Positions 11,800 through 23,045 of a stretch of 64,000 nt of DNA are shown piece by piece. The notes beneath the pieces were generated by a model. The model worked only from the letters and a program-made list of their open reading frames with translations, searched no databases and was not told the DNA's origin. The stretch is from Rhodocollybia butyracea. Lineage: Eukaryota > Basidiomycota > Agaricomycetes > Agaricales > Omphalotaceae. The stretch spans positions 52,772 to 116,771 of the forward strand of contig JADNRY010000196.1 of NCBI GenBank assembly GCA_015501585.1, given 5' to 3'. How positions within the stretch are numbered: the stretch's first letter is position 1; every line of letters starts with the position of its first letter. The position numbers and the translations under genes are program-made.

Positions 11800-12018
11800 A
11801 AATAGTAGTTAGTATGATGGGTTCCCTCTCTGCTCGGGGTTTGTTCTCTCTACTGTGGTTCTTGGTACGTTCACATCTTATGCATGTCATATTTCATCTT
11901 TATTTTGCTTTGTTTCTTGCTTTACTCGTCTTATTTGCCCCCGCATCCTCGGCTCTGCAAGTTGCATCAAACATAATCGTTTTCAGTTCGCCCCCAGTCC
12001 GCCCCCACTTCCCGCCCC
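11800..12018. repeat. T-rich dispersed module, copy 2, left part
   Basis: Matches 37670-37880 closely (for example GATGGGTTCCCTCTCTGCTC). The module is interrupted at 12018 by the CACTG-ended element and resumes at 13179. Confidence 0.7.
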
Positions 12019-13178
12019 CACTGCGCCAGCGTCGAATAATACCGGGCGAAATTTTTTCCGAAATTATTGCTGTAATTACTTACCTTTTTCGGTAAAAATT
12101 TCGGTCGAAAAATGTTTTCTTTTTCGTGCGAAAAATGAATTGAAAAACAAACAAAATTTCGCCTGTAAATCTTTGATAATTTCGGCTGAAAAATGTATTG
12201 TAATTGATTATCTTTTTCGATCCGAATTTCGCCGGTAATCTCTTATCTATTTCGTCCGAAAAAGATAATGAAATTGCTTATCTATTTCGCTCGTGATTAA
12301 TTAAAAATTTCGCTCGAAATTTTTACAAGGTAATAACTGGACAATGATTGGACAGGAACTGGCCAAGAACTGGGTAGTTCGGTCATGTGACGTGTATCCG
12401 CTAAACTTCATCTGTCTTTGAACGCGACATACAAAACTCATACGGGATACTATATAGCCGCAGCTCTGCTTAGCGAAAATATGAATCTCGAGCAAACATT
12501 TATTGACGAACCCACGATCTTCCGAAAACATGCCACTTCTCGATCTTCAGCACTTCTCTCAGTTTCTCCAAGTCCTTTATGAGATACCAGGTGGTGTTTT
12601 CTTCTAGGCAAGCGAAAGCGAGAGTTTATAAGAATGAGAGTTTATAAGAACTAGTTGGAAAGACAAGTAGAAGTACGAGAGGATCGAGGTATGGACCTTT
12701 GATTGTGGTAATTCATGTCTGGAGACTGCACGGCTATATAGGAAGGAAGGAAGGAATTCTATCCCGTATGAGCCCGTATATCGCGTTCAAAAGACAAGTG
12801 ATTTGTCACATGACCGAACTACCCAGTTCTTGGCCAGTTCCTGTCCAATCATTGTCCAGTTATTACCTTGTAAAAATTTCAAGCGAAATTTTTAATTAAT
12901 CACGAGCGAAATAGATAAGCAATTTCATTATCTTTTTCGGACGAAATAGATAAGAGATTACCGGCGAAATTCGGATCAAAAAAGATAATCAATCACAGTA
13001 CATTTTTCAGCCGAAATTATCAAAGATTTACAGGCGAAATTTTGTTTGTTTTTCAATTCATTTTTCGCACGAAAAAGAAAACATTTTTCGACTGAAATTT
13101 TTACCGAAAAAGGTAAGTAATTACAGCAATAATTTCGGAAAAAAATTTCGCCCGGTATTATTTGACGCTGGCGCAGTG
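12019..13178. mobile_element. CACTA-like non-autonomous foldback transposon
   Basis: A 1160-bp element whose outer 380-450 bp on each side are inverted copies of each other. Both ends start CACTGCGCCAGCGTC and continue with AATAATACCGGGCGAAA. CACTG termini and the flanking 3-bp duplication CCC (12016-12018 and 13179-13181) fit the CACTA/EnSpm superfamily. The arms are packed with TTTCG and CGAAA words, likely subterminal binding repeats. The central part (about 12480-12720) is unique and holds no transposase, so it must rely on another element. It splits a T-rich module whose parts match the uninterrupted copy at 37670-38050. Confidence 0.8.
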
Positions 13179-13735
13179 CCCGTTCCTGGCGCTTTATTCA
13201 TTTGTGCATCACAATATGTTTTTGGGATCAATGATCATCTCGGCCTCCAATAACAATGCTTGCTTCTCCATCTCGTATCTTTTTTGCTTCCGTCATTTCT
13301 TCGCTCTGTATTCATATCACTTTTTGCATTTTCCGAGTTCCCCACTCAGAATGAACAACTACGGATATGTGCATATGCATTTCATAGGAGAGAGGCATAT
13401 TATCCCTCCGTTTTTCTATTATTATCATATATTACATGGTATACTCAGCTACTCAAATCCTCATTAACATTCTTCGTACTTTTGCGATTCTTTACTGCTC
13501 AAACACAATGTAATGCTTTTTTTACATGCTTGTTGCGTTCCATCTCTTTAGTAATGTCCGAGTAAGTGTTTTCTCGCTTGAGATATAACGCCAGAGCTCG
13601 GATCTCTTGTATGCGAAACGACTGCTGATACCATTCATTCTTACGTTTCCGTAATCAAGATCCTCTGCTTGTATATACATGGCCACAGATCCATATAGTT
13701 TGAGCATCACAAACTTACCATCACGCTTATTGTTC
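13179..13735. repeat. T-rich dispersed module, copy 2, right part
   Basis: Continues the module after the CACTG element. TTTTTGGGATCAATGATC, CTCAGAATGAACAACTACGG and CTACTCAAATCC match copies at 7110, 33050 and 37970. Short plus-strand frames are not conserved between copies. Confidence 0.7.
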
Positions 13736-14330
13736 TCCTTCAGCTTGACCGAAGTAGACAGCGAAGAGGCTCCCTCCATCAATAGCTGGAAAGAATACTG
13801 TACTAGGCTTGAAGGAGGTTCAAACATTATATAGAATAGTGATAAAGTAAAAGAGTTGGTGAGTGGGGCTGTTGGGTCTTGCTGAGGATGCAAGGTCGAA
13901 GGAAAGATGCGAGGTTAAGGTCACGTCCCTCGTATTATTCTTACTTTCCCGCTCGAACATCGCCTAACACAGAATAACTGATGTCGATTTTTCCCATTTT
14001 TTCTCCACTAAAATCCCTACAATTTACAAAAGAATTACAAACAATCTTCAACTGCCAACGACCAGGTCATAATATATCATAGATGGGTACAATAGAGTGG
14101 TAATATAGACGTCGCGGCAGAGCTGGAGCGCTATGCTCAGGCGGGGGAGGCATGAAAGCATGGGCCGCCGACCGACCCATTGGGAGCTACATGACTTCAG
14201 CAATGGACTCCCAAATTACCACATTACTCACAGTATTTCTCGCAGCAGAGGACATGATTATAACGGCTATCAAAAGATAACGACGAGCGTCAAACTTCAA
14301 CGGATCCGCAAACATAAGATAGTAGCTTAC
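13736..14330. other. Partial 187-bp MITE and 3' flank of small secreted gene
   Basis: 13736-13800 matches only the left third of the palindromic-ended MITE seen at 38264 and 58532 (GACCGAAGTAGACAGCGAAG onward), then diverges. Nearer 14330 the minus-strand gene at 14533 should have its second exon; possible acceptors lie around 14217 and 14191. I cannot choose between them. Confidence 0.4.
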
Positions 14331-14533
14331 CAGCCTGATTCAGGGTTATAAACCGTGCAACCAGAGGACGGGTTGTAGCCGCCAACTTGCCACCCACCCG
14401 GGGGAAGATTGGCGCAACACCGTGTAGTTTTGTGATCAAGGCAGGTGTACTTTTGATGGTCGATTTCAGCAGGAGTAGCAACTGCAAGGGTAGCGAGTAC
14501 GGTAGTGACAAAAGCAAGCATGAGTCTGACCAT
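14331..14533 (-). CDS. Small secreted cysteine-containing protein, first exon
   Basis: The first exon encodes about 67 residues: a clear signal peptide (MVRLMLAFVTTVLATLAVA, cleavage near ATPA), then a short mature region with a CC pair and spaced single cysteines (TCLDHKTTRCCAN, SSGCTVYN). The exon ends at a good donor (CTG|GTAAGC at 14330), so translation continues into at least one more exon; the apparent stop TAA is part of the donor. A TATAAAA box lies 79 bp upstream of the ATG. I do not recognise the family; the CC pair recalls hydrophobin-like or effector-like small secreted proteins, but the spacing does not prove either. The 3' end is not fixed. Confidence 0.6.
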
Positions 14534-15154
14534 AGTGAGTAGTGCTGAAGGTTACTTGAACAATGGCTGCGGGCTGTTCTAGTGAGGATCTTTTCCCAAC
14601 CTTAGGCTAGCTTTTATACCTTGGCACTCACAGGGAGATATTTGTCTGCGTTTTTTTCTGTTCGTTATATTTTCAGTAAGTCCATTCCTCTTCGGATACT
14701 ATCGATGTCCGTTCTTATTCGGGTATGATAAATCTCAAGCTGTTTGATGATCCACGCCCCGATGTCGTACGGTGTTGTACGTGAACAAAGGCATCAATAA
14801 GTCAACGAGAGGTCTAGTTTGGAAACGTTTGATCAAGTAGTTAGGTGGGAGATTTGGAAAATGAGCCCCAGCGGGGAAGGACACGAGCGCTGCCCTATAG
14901 ATACAGATCAAAGAGCTGCAGGAAATTATGCTCTTTTGTTCTGACTGCTGTTACTTTGATTGCTCTTTCTGGCGCCTCTAGAAGGATGCGTTTCCAGGTG
15001 TCTTCTGCGCTGATAGAGCATGGAGCGTCATCTTTGGGATCCCGAAGAGGAAAAGAATTCAAAGAGAAACAGACAAAGGCGAATCCGAATACAGAGGTGC
15101 GAACGTGAGAAGCGAGGAGGAAGGCAGGGACAAAACGAGACCAAAGTGTACTAA
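14534..15154. other. Upstream of small secreted gene; module fragment
   Basis: No gene. 14845-15110 matches 31210-31500 (GATACAGATCAAAGAGCT, CAGGTGTCTTCTGCGCTGAT), so it is part of the PD-(D/E)XK module downstream of that gene. Confidence 0.5.
14612..14618 (-). promoter_or_regulatory. TATA box of small secreted protein gene
   Basis: TATAAAA on the minus strand, 79 bp before the ATG at 14533. It supports the start and direction of this gene. Confidence 0.6.
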
Positions 15155-15954
15155 TCAGAAAACAAACCCCTTGAAAGCTTCATAACATTCAAGAATAGCT
15201 TGTCGATTATCAAGAGGTTTCATGCCCTCACTGAACATTTGGTGAGGACGAGGAACGACAGGTACATGTCCAGTAACGACAGTAGGAGTATCTGGGAAAG
15301 TCCCAGTCATAACACCGAATTCCAATTCCTGCGTGACCGGGATTTTGAAGAAAGTAGGGAGCGTTCCGACCATCACTATTCCTAGAACGACCTGGGTACA
15401 AGATGATTCAAACGAACGCACAAGAAAAGCAGAAGGCCAAGACGTACTTTATTACCGATTGGTTCAAGACCTGCCTGCCTTCTTCGAGAATTCGTATACT
15501 GGAACGCAGCGATAGCCTTGGCAATGAGTTGGGGATGTGGCGGCAGGCTACCCGGAAATCGTTTATCTTCCTGCACAATGAGCCTGATGTCGTCGTCCAA
15601 ACTACGATCGAGGATTGAGACGTCCGGCATTACATACTTGTTCTCTCCGCAAGTAAGAAGTCCCAGCTCTTTGCGTGTGCGAGCGGCGCGAGGACGGTCA
15701 AGGTATCCAAGGTAATCAAAAAGTATCATCGCAAAATAAACGACGGGCGAGTCTTTGGCTTCAGAGTCAGTGAGAATCATCGCTAGTTCGAGCTGGGTAA
15801 GGAACCGGTAGGCCACCTTGTCTACTGTATCAACGGCAGATTGAGCAGTAAGAATTTCGGGATGGATAGAAGGTGCAGTTAAGGGCGTGGCGTTGAAAAA
15901 TGTTTGAGCGTCCTGGAAAGTGACTGTAATGTTGTACGCTTCCAGCTCAGTCAA
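15155..15954 (-). CDS. PD-(D/E)XK nuclease-like protein
   Basis: Two exons (15954-15448 and 15391-15155, intron 56 nt with donor AAA|GTACGT) give an open product of about 248 aa. The core motif is MPDVSIL, then a 13-residue gap, then IVQEDKRF: the PD...(E)XK arrangement of the restriction-endonuclease-like fold (D in PDV, E and K in EDK). A helix follows (LIAKAIAAFQYTNSRRR), then KVVLGIVMVGTLPTFFKIPV and an alpha/beta tail ending AFKGFVF. Proteins of this layout are common, often multicopy, in agaricomycetes; their role is not established as far as I know. The reading frame is open upstream of 15954 (NEWTL..), and no ATG fits, so the N-terminus probably lies in an unidentified upstream exon. 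A decayed copy is at 31500-32220. Confidence 0.6.
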
Positions 15955-16009
15955 AGTCCATTCATTTGCGGACCTGGCTACGTGAGTTAATTAACTGGCT
16001 CGTGGTTCA

Positions 16010-18450
16010 TAGCGAAGAGCAAGGACTACGGGTATTTCGGCCCGTAGACCGCCCCGAACTCCTTGTATTGACAGAAACGCCAAACCGGCCTTGGCCTTGT
16101 CAGTGGACAACCTCGAGGAGTCGAATCGAACGAAATCACCAGCACTTGTAAACCCTTCTCTTACTACCTCAGGCTTTCTTTCCAATTATCGCTTTTCAAG
16201 CGGTACTTGTTATCTATACAAGGTCAATGCCTCGCTTCGCTCTGGCATTACCTAAGAACAGTCAGTAATTACAACAGAATTTCATTATAAGTTAACATGG
16301 GATTGGCTTTTACAGTTACATGAGACTGATGCCTTAGTCTTGACAACGCTGTATGCATTAATTTAGACAGCTTGTCGATGTGAAAAGACCGGTTTACTGA
16401 GGTTGATCCCAACGATATTGAGAGTTGGGTGGATGTTGTAAGTTGTTAGGGGGTAAGGGGTAGAGTTTGTGAGTATTGTGCTGGAGATAGAATAGTGGAT
16501 TTTACTTCTTCCCATTAGAGTCACTGAAGAGGTGTCTTCAGGGCCCAGAGGTGTAAATATTGCCAATTGGTGTGGGTAAATTCAAAGAAGATTGTGAAAA
16601 TTAAATTTTCTCTTACCCCTTGCTTTAGTACCCTCCAGGCTCCGGGGTCTGTTGTAGGCCTGAGATAACTAGCGCAACTTTGCAAGCTACCCAAAATGTA
16701 CATGTATGCACTGCAGAAACAGGCGACCATTGTGGCACATAAGTATACTGTCAGGGTGTAGGAACCCGGCTGTCGCCTGCATACTTTGTCTGAATCCAAA
16801 CCTGTAGATAGTGGGTGTAATATTTGTGTAATATGAGCCTTGGACGAAGTTGGGACGAAGCTCCTTACTTGTCTTAGAATGAATTACAGTCCTCCTGAGG
16901 ACGGAACGGAACACCAGTACAGGGAGCTTTTATTGTTACACACCATAGAAACCGTCGGTTTCTAGATAACCAGCCCATGATCTCAAATCTCTCTTACTCT
17001 ATGTACAGCTCAGGCTTTACCCCCAACCAGCCCATCGATCCTCAAGAGTCAAACATTAATGTTAAGTCACTAAGTATGTACGTTGCTACCCCTGAGCCCG
17101 CACTTACCCACCTCCCTTCCTGGATGCCTTTCCCTCACAAACTGGCTGAGCATGAGTGCATGCCCGAGCCTGTAACATCGTCGATGTAAGATAAGACACA
17201 TATGATAGATGTGTTGCCGAGAGTGAGTACTTGAGCCACTGAGCTAGTCTTGCACTTAACAACACAGTCCACTTACTTCAGGAGTTGGCTCGCAGCCGGT
17301 TCACGCGCACGCGTTCACAAAGCCGTGCTTTGTACATGTTGTACTGACTGTCGTCATGATGAACGACTTTTGGTTTTTCTTCCTTTTTTCGGAAATCCTG
17401 ACGTCAACGCAAAGAAAATGTATCTAATCAGCCAGGCGCCGTTTCGTTCATACGGGCATGTTAGGTGGACACAGGAGTCACCCTGTAGCAGCGGTGACTC
17501 CCTGAAATTGGATTGTGTAGTGAACAGGGTACAGATAGTAGTACATGAATGTAGATGAATAGAATTACTTGATAAGGGCAAGTGGAGGGAGGGTAGCGAA
17601 AATTTATATGAACTAAACGGCTGAGAAGCACATGGATAAGTTAGACAAGAGAAAACTTTATACCAGAGCTAAGGGCATAGAGCAAACACGGACAAGTTAG
17701 ACAAGGGAAAACTTGTAGTGCTACCGTGGCTCTCAGGTATTTAACTGTAAATAGGAGTAGATGAAATAAGACAACTGTAACATGATAAAGAGACGGCCGG
17801 GGCCGTGAGGGTACGGGACCCGGTACTCGAACCGATGAAAAGGAGAGCGGGGTCTGAGTCGCACGGAGCGTACACTGACCATCGGTGAGTGGAGAGAGGA
17901 TGATGTATGAATTATCATCACTTACCTCGATGATTAGACTCTTGTAAATAAATATTTAAAACACGAATAAACACGAGCAAAAAATGGAACAAAAACCAGT
18001 GAGCTAACCGTAAGTAGACAAAGAGAAACAACAGTAAACAATCCATAATGCTGCTGCGCAGCAATCCCTGACTACAGGACATATGAGTCATTGTCACTTC
18101 CTTCTGTTAAGCGGTCTGAGTCAAGTTAGAATATGAATTTTGCATTACGAGCCTATGGCTCCAGGTAATGCAGAGTGGGTGAGCGAAGTACATCCATGTC
18201 AACAGGCGGCTTGGGCGCTGCGCATACTAGCTTTGGCCAGGCAAAGCATTCCAGCCTCTGCAGATTGAGGCTGTGCTTGTTCACAGCGGCACCTCCATCA
18301 ATGGGTTTCGCTTCGCTCACCCAATTACAACTTGGTCAAAGGCTTCAACCAAGTTGTACCATAGCTTTGCTTTGGGAGTTGATGTTGAACTTGCAAGTGT
18401 CAACAATCTACTGGCTATGGACCAGCTGCTTTCTTTATGTCCAAAGGCTG
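16010..18450. other. Long stretch without recognisable genes
   Basis: Open frames here (16363-16914 minus, 16977-17558 plus, 18175-18492 plus) have no signal peptide, motif or splice pattern I can support. 16010-16060 still belongs to the dispersed modules. 17785-17920 has a tRNA-like B-box word on the minus strand (see findings). 18140-18190 and 18295-18370 contain short inverted GC-rich words. Confidence 0.4.
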
Positions 18451-18454
18451 CCGC

Positions 18455-18577
18455 TGATCAGCAAAATGTATGAACGGAAAGCCACTTTCTGACACCGTAC
18501 AGTGCTGGGGGCCGCTGGAACCGGCTGTATGGTGCCTTGACAGCGGCTCCAGTTCACCCACGCTTTGCTGATCTGAG
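18455..18577. mobile_element. Small foldback element, CAGCAAA ends
   Basis: Ends are TGATCAGCAAAATGT and ACGCTTTGCTGATCTGA, inverted copies of each other. A related 85-bp foldback lies at 36208-36292 with TCAGCAAAACGT ends. The internal parts share a GACACCG or GGTGCCGGAAAG-like stretch. Two copies with similar ends support a MITE family; no clear target duplication here. Confidence 0.45.
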
Positions 18578-18589
18578 GATGTAAGCCGC

Positions 18590-20410
18590 TATTTGGGTAT
18601 TTACGTGTAGGTATGCGAAAGGTGCTATAAAACAACCTAACAAAAACACTACCGCACCTAACCAGACTATCGATATGTAAGGGAGCAAGGGCGGGTTGTC
18701 AGAGATTCCCCGGGGGAAAGTCTTGTAATATCGGATGTACGCGCGCGACTGCTCCAGGTTCAAGACTGTAGCGCTAACGTGGGTAACTAAGCTTAGACAA
18801 CTCTTAGAACTAAGTCAAGAGAAGCCTAGTTGGGGTGTACGAGTGTACGAGGGAACCAGGTGTGTATGTCCAAATCAATTAACCAAAACCAATACAACGA
18901 AACTAAGATTCTCCTAGGCAAACTCTGGCTCTAGCTAGAATAGTAATCTCGAGGTTTGTCAACAACCCTAGGCAAACTCTGGCACTAGCTGCTGTGACGC
19001 CGTAAAGTCCTCAACCAAACTCTGGGCCAAGCTACAATATTGTGAGTGAACTTAATCACTAGGAACTTGTACCACAATCTTAGTGGCTCGTCTAACTTCG
19101 TGAAGAAGTCAACTAAGGAACCCTCACTCTGGAGCCGAATAATCCCTTACTAGAAGCCGTCCCCTCTAAGGAAGCAACTAGATTTGAGTTGATCTGGAGT
19201 TCGAGAGAACTCTACACACTTAAATTTGATCAAGATATAAATGGGCTTTGCGAAGCGCGTGAAGTTTATTACTTTCTTAAGATAACCAAGTCAGGAGGCG
19301 TCACGCTACTGATCCCGTGGGGACGTTCTACGGAGCACTGGTCTTAGCAGTCAAGTTGAGGGCAAGAAACTTGTCTTATTGAATAAATATATCTGGCTTA
19401 TATACCGAGTAGAGAGAGTTTAATACAAAAAATAGATGAAACAGATACGGAGAGAGACGGAAAGAGAGTGGAACAGAGGAATCTGGCTCGGAAAGGAAAC
19501 TCCAACCTATATATGGTACACACAATAAAGAAATAGTCCATTCTTGGGTATATATCAGAGGTAAAATATGATTTCGTGAGGATTAACATAGTTTTAGAGT
19601 GTTTTGATCCAAGCGAGGTTTCTCCGATTACTCCACAATTCTCCAGGGTCAGGAGTACCTTTATGCTTCATGATCACTCGCCGCCCGGTTTCCCTTGGGT
19701 GAGTTTCATTCTATTCCTCGGATAGTTCTGTCCATCCTGAGTGTGATTAACATTCTCTCAAGAAGGCCTGTTGCCTAGCTTTCCAATGACACCACTTATG
19801 ATAATCTCGAGCAAATGCGCTGAGTATGTACAAGTGATTCCCGATAGTCGGCTTTAACAGATAAGACCTTCCGTGTATGATTTCTAAGATCAAATGTTTC
19901 GATTTGCCAAGGCTATCCCGGCGCGTAGCTTTCTGTAGGACCGCTAAGCATGTTTCTACCGTCCTCACGGTTGCGACCGGTGCCGCGAATAGATCTCTAC
20001 GGTTTCCTCGGGATCGTTCTGGTCCATTGTTATGGACTGTAAAGTCCACATCTTAACATAGCCCGTTGGGGGTCTTAGTGCGAGGGATGCCTTCCCTCAA
20101 GTAACGCGTTGGCTTAGTACTTATCCCGCTTCGAGATGTCCTGTAGTTTAGAGAGTCTACACTCTTTGGGTATAGCTAGATTGACGATCTAGCGTTACAT
20201 CTCCGGGCAGCCCAGGTATCCTCGCTAGCTTGGCTCTAGGCTACGCTTGTGGGCGTACCTTCATGGCTCGCTGAGTATTATTGTTAAGTTCTTTGCCTGG
20301 GCAACAGCTATCATGCTCGGGCTCCGTATAACTCTCTTATTGCATTGTATAACACGTACAAAGTGTCAAAATGTACGGTTACACGCCTTAGGCCGATTTT
20401 AGGCCTAATA
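18590..20410. repeat. 1.8-kb dispersed repeat, copy 1
   Basis: Matches 21090-23045 in the same orientation through most of its length with many substitutions. Shared blocks are CCGCACCTAACCAGACTATC, GGCAAACTCTGGCTC repeated two to three times in tandem, GAAGCCGTCCCCTCTAAGG, and CTCGCTAG followed by CTACGCTTGTGGG. It contains no long ORF. It may be an LTR, a decayed element or a satellite-like block; the ends are not sharp. Confidence 0.6.
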
Positions 20411-21089
20411 CCGCTCACTTTCTCAGGTCTTCCTGCAACAAAACAATAGAAATTGATTACTGATTTCATCGTTTCATTGTTCAGCACACCTGGAACTCGC
20501 TTTTAGCGCTGCCCACCTACAAGACAGTGACATACATTTGATTGTATCCTATAGTCCTACTGCAGCTTACTTAATACTGACCCTCAAATTTTTCATGAAA
20601 ATTTTGCTTCACTAACTTCTAAGTACATAAGTAGTCTGGCCAGACCTAGCTCAAATATCCTAGGCTGCCCAACGGCTCTGGCCCTAGCTCTCACATCACT
20701 TAATAAGTGAGACAAAGTAGGAAAAAATCAAGAATTTTCAAGTTGATTTCAAGGGTAATAACACTGAATAGAGAAGAGCAAGTTGGCAACTACCACTGCT
20801 GTCTTGCCACTGACTTTAGAGCTGCTCTCAGTGAACCTGCACCAGCGTCACACTGTCACATTGCAAATCAACTCAGGTGTTGGAACAACCTGTGCTGCAG
20901 ATAAAAGTAAGCCTCCAAGTATGAGAAATGATGTTCATCCCATGTGTAGACCTACTCAGTATAATATCCCAGGAACACATAGAGTGCAACAACTTGTATA
21001 TTGATAAAGACTGTACCTGTAGAACTACTCAGTATATCTAGATTGGTACAGTAGTCAGTAGGGACAAGGGATACGGCCAATGCGGTAAT
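20411..21089. other. Spacer between the two 1.8-kb repeats
   Basis: No gene recognised. The plus-strand frames at 20707-21004 overlap in different phases and have no family features. Confidence 0.35.
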
Positions 21090-23045
21090 TGGCTTGGTTC
21101 ATACTGGTATGTGAAAGGCACTAGAAAACAACCTAGCAAATACAAGACCGCACCTAACCAGACTATCAATTTGTTTAAAGGGAGCGAGGCTGGGTTGTCA
21201 AAGATTCCCCAAAGAAAGTTAAGATATCAATATGTAAGATGTTACACCGGCCAGTGTAGTGAAACAACTGAACTAGCGTAGTGCAACAAGGTCTAGTAAG
21301 TTCTATGAACTGAACTAGTGTAGACTATTGTCTAAGTTGTGCGCGTATGTCCGACCGAAAACCCAAATAACCAAATAACCGTGTGTGTGTGTGTGTGTGT
21401 CCAACGATAACCAAAACCAAAACCAATACAACGAAACTAGGACACTCCTGGGCAAACTCTGGCTCCAGCTAGCGCAATGGAGAAACGAGGTTGTGAAACA
21501 CTCCTGGGCAAACTCTGGCTCCAGCTAGTGTAACACCGTAACGTCCCTGACCAAACTCTGGGTCAAGCTATGAAACTGTGAGTGAACTTAATCATTAGGA
21601 ACTCGTACCACAATCTTAGTGGCTCGCTAATACTCATTAAGAGCTAGCTAAGGAACCCTCACTCTGGAGCTGAATAATTCCTTACTAGAAGCCGTCCCCT
21701 CTAAGGAAGCAACTAGATTCACGCAAAAGATCTAACTCAATCTCAAGCGGGCGCAAAAGCTGTTACAAAGCTTCTATTACACCAATCCAAACTTTATAAG
21801 ATAGAATATAATATTAACTTTGAAGAGAAAGCTAGACTCCGTACACACCCTAAACAAATGCCCAGTTACGGTGTTTGATTGACTCGGTACTTTCAAACCA
21901 GGGGGAATTAAGAGGACTAGCAGACTCCGGCGGTGAAGAGACCTTTGACTTCGTCACAACGGGTGGTTATGAGAGGTGGCAAGATAACTTGATTTATGAG
22001 ATAACTACATCACGCTTATATACTGGGTCTTTACTAGTTTAATACAAAAAGAGATGAAACAGAGTTGGAGAGAAACGGAGTAAGATGGAAATTCAAGAAA
22101 GAGAGGAATTTAGCTAAGAAAGGAAACTCTAGCCCGGACATATTGTACATTTATCTAGAAAGTTGTCCCAATTTAGGTACGGTCCTGATTTGGGTATCAA
22201 AGTAAAAGAAATTAAAATGTGTTAACATATTCTGGTCCTCGCGGAATCTTGTACCGCAAATAACTGTTCCTTCCATCGGATGTTTCATGGCTCCACACAG
22301 GTATGTGTCCGCATGTTTATCCTCGAGGTTGTCTGGTAGGTTTGAGCAAGTCCAGCTCAATCCCTTTAAGATAATAACATTTCCCAGTGATAGTTCACTT
22401 CGCTAGCTTTGAGTAGATACCAAGAACCCCAGAGATATGTGTGCTACTAAGCACAATGCTCAGAGCTTGTGGATCGTCAGAGCTGTGGCTTGGCAATAGC
22501 CTATCCACCCTAAGATCATCGGGTTTATTGCAGTAGGACTTTCCTAGTCAATAGTCGGCCGATAATCAAATATCAAATTCGCCTAGCTTAATCATCTAGC
22601 AGCTGTGCCGCATTGCAACCCGACTAGTCATTGTAACATGTTAAGATCTTCCTTCCGGTCCATAAGGCGATCGTAGATCTTATCCTCCGGCGTCCATCTT
22701 TCTGCTAGCGCAGTACGAGGATTGCATTCCCCTTCTGATGCCTTCCCTGGGTAACGCCACCGCCAGTACTCATCCCACTTCGAGACATCCAAGTATGCGG
22801 ATTTGTGTATGCATTGGGGTGGGTAGAACTAGACTGACAATCTAGTGTTGATGTCTCTGGGCACCTCGAGTATCCTCGCTAGTTTAGTATCAGACTACGC
22901 TTGTGGGTGTATCGTCACAACTAACTGAGTATTATTGCTGAGATACTAAGTGTTAGCTACAGTTATCACGTTCGGGCTCCGTATAACCCTCTTATTGTAT
23001 GTGTAGCACATATACATTGTCAATATATATGGCTACAAGCCTAAG
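21090..23045. repeat. 1.8-kb dispersed repeat, copy 2
   Basis: Direct copy of 18590-20410, with a (GT)n tract at about 21381-21400 not found in copy 1. Divergence is high enough that the pair is unlikely to be the two LTRs of one recent insertion. Confidence 0.6.

Noticed and set aside
12301..12531. Frames within the CACTG element as transposase
   Set aside because: Short, partly in the inverted arm, no DDE-type motif.
18590..23045. The two 1.8-kb repeats as LTRs of one element
   Set aside because: Too diverged for a pair of the same insertion, no primer site or ORF between them, ends not sharp.
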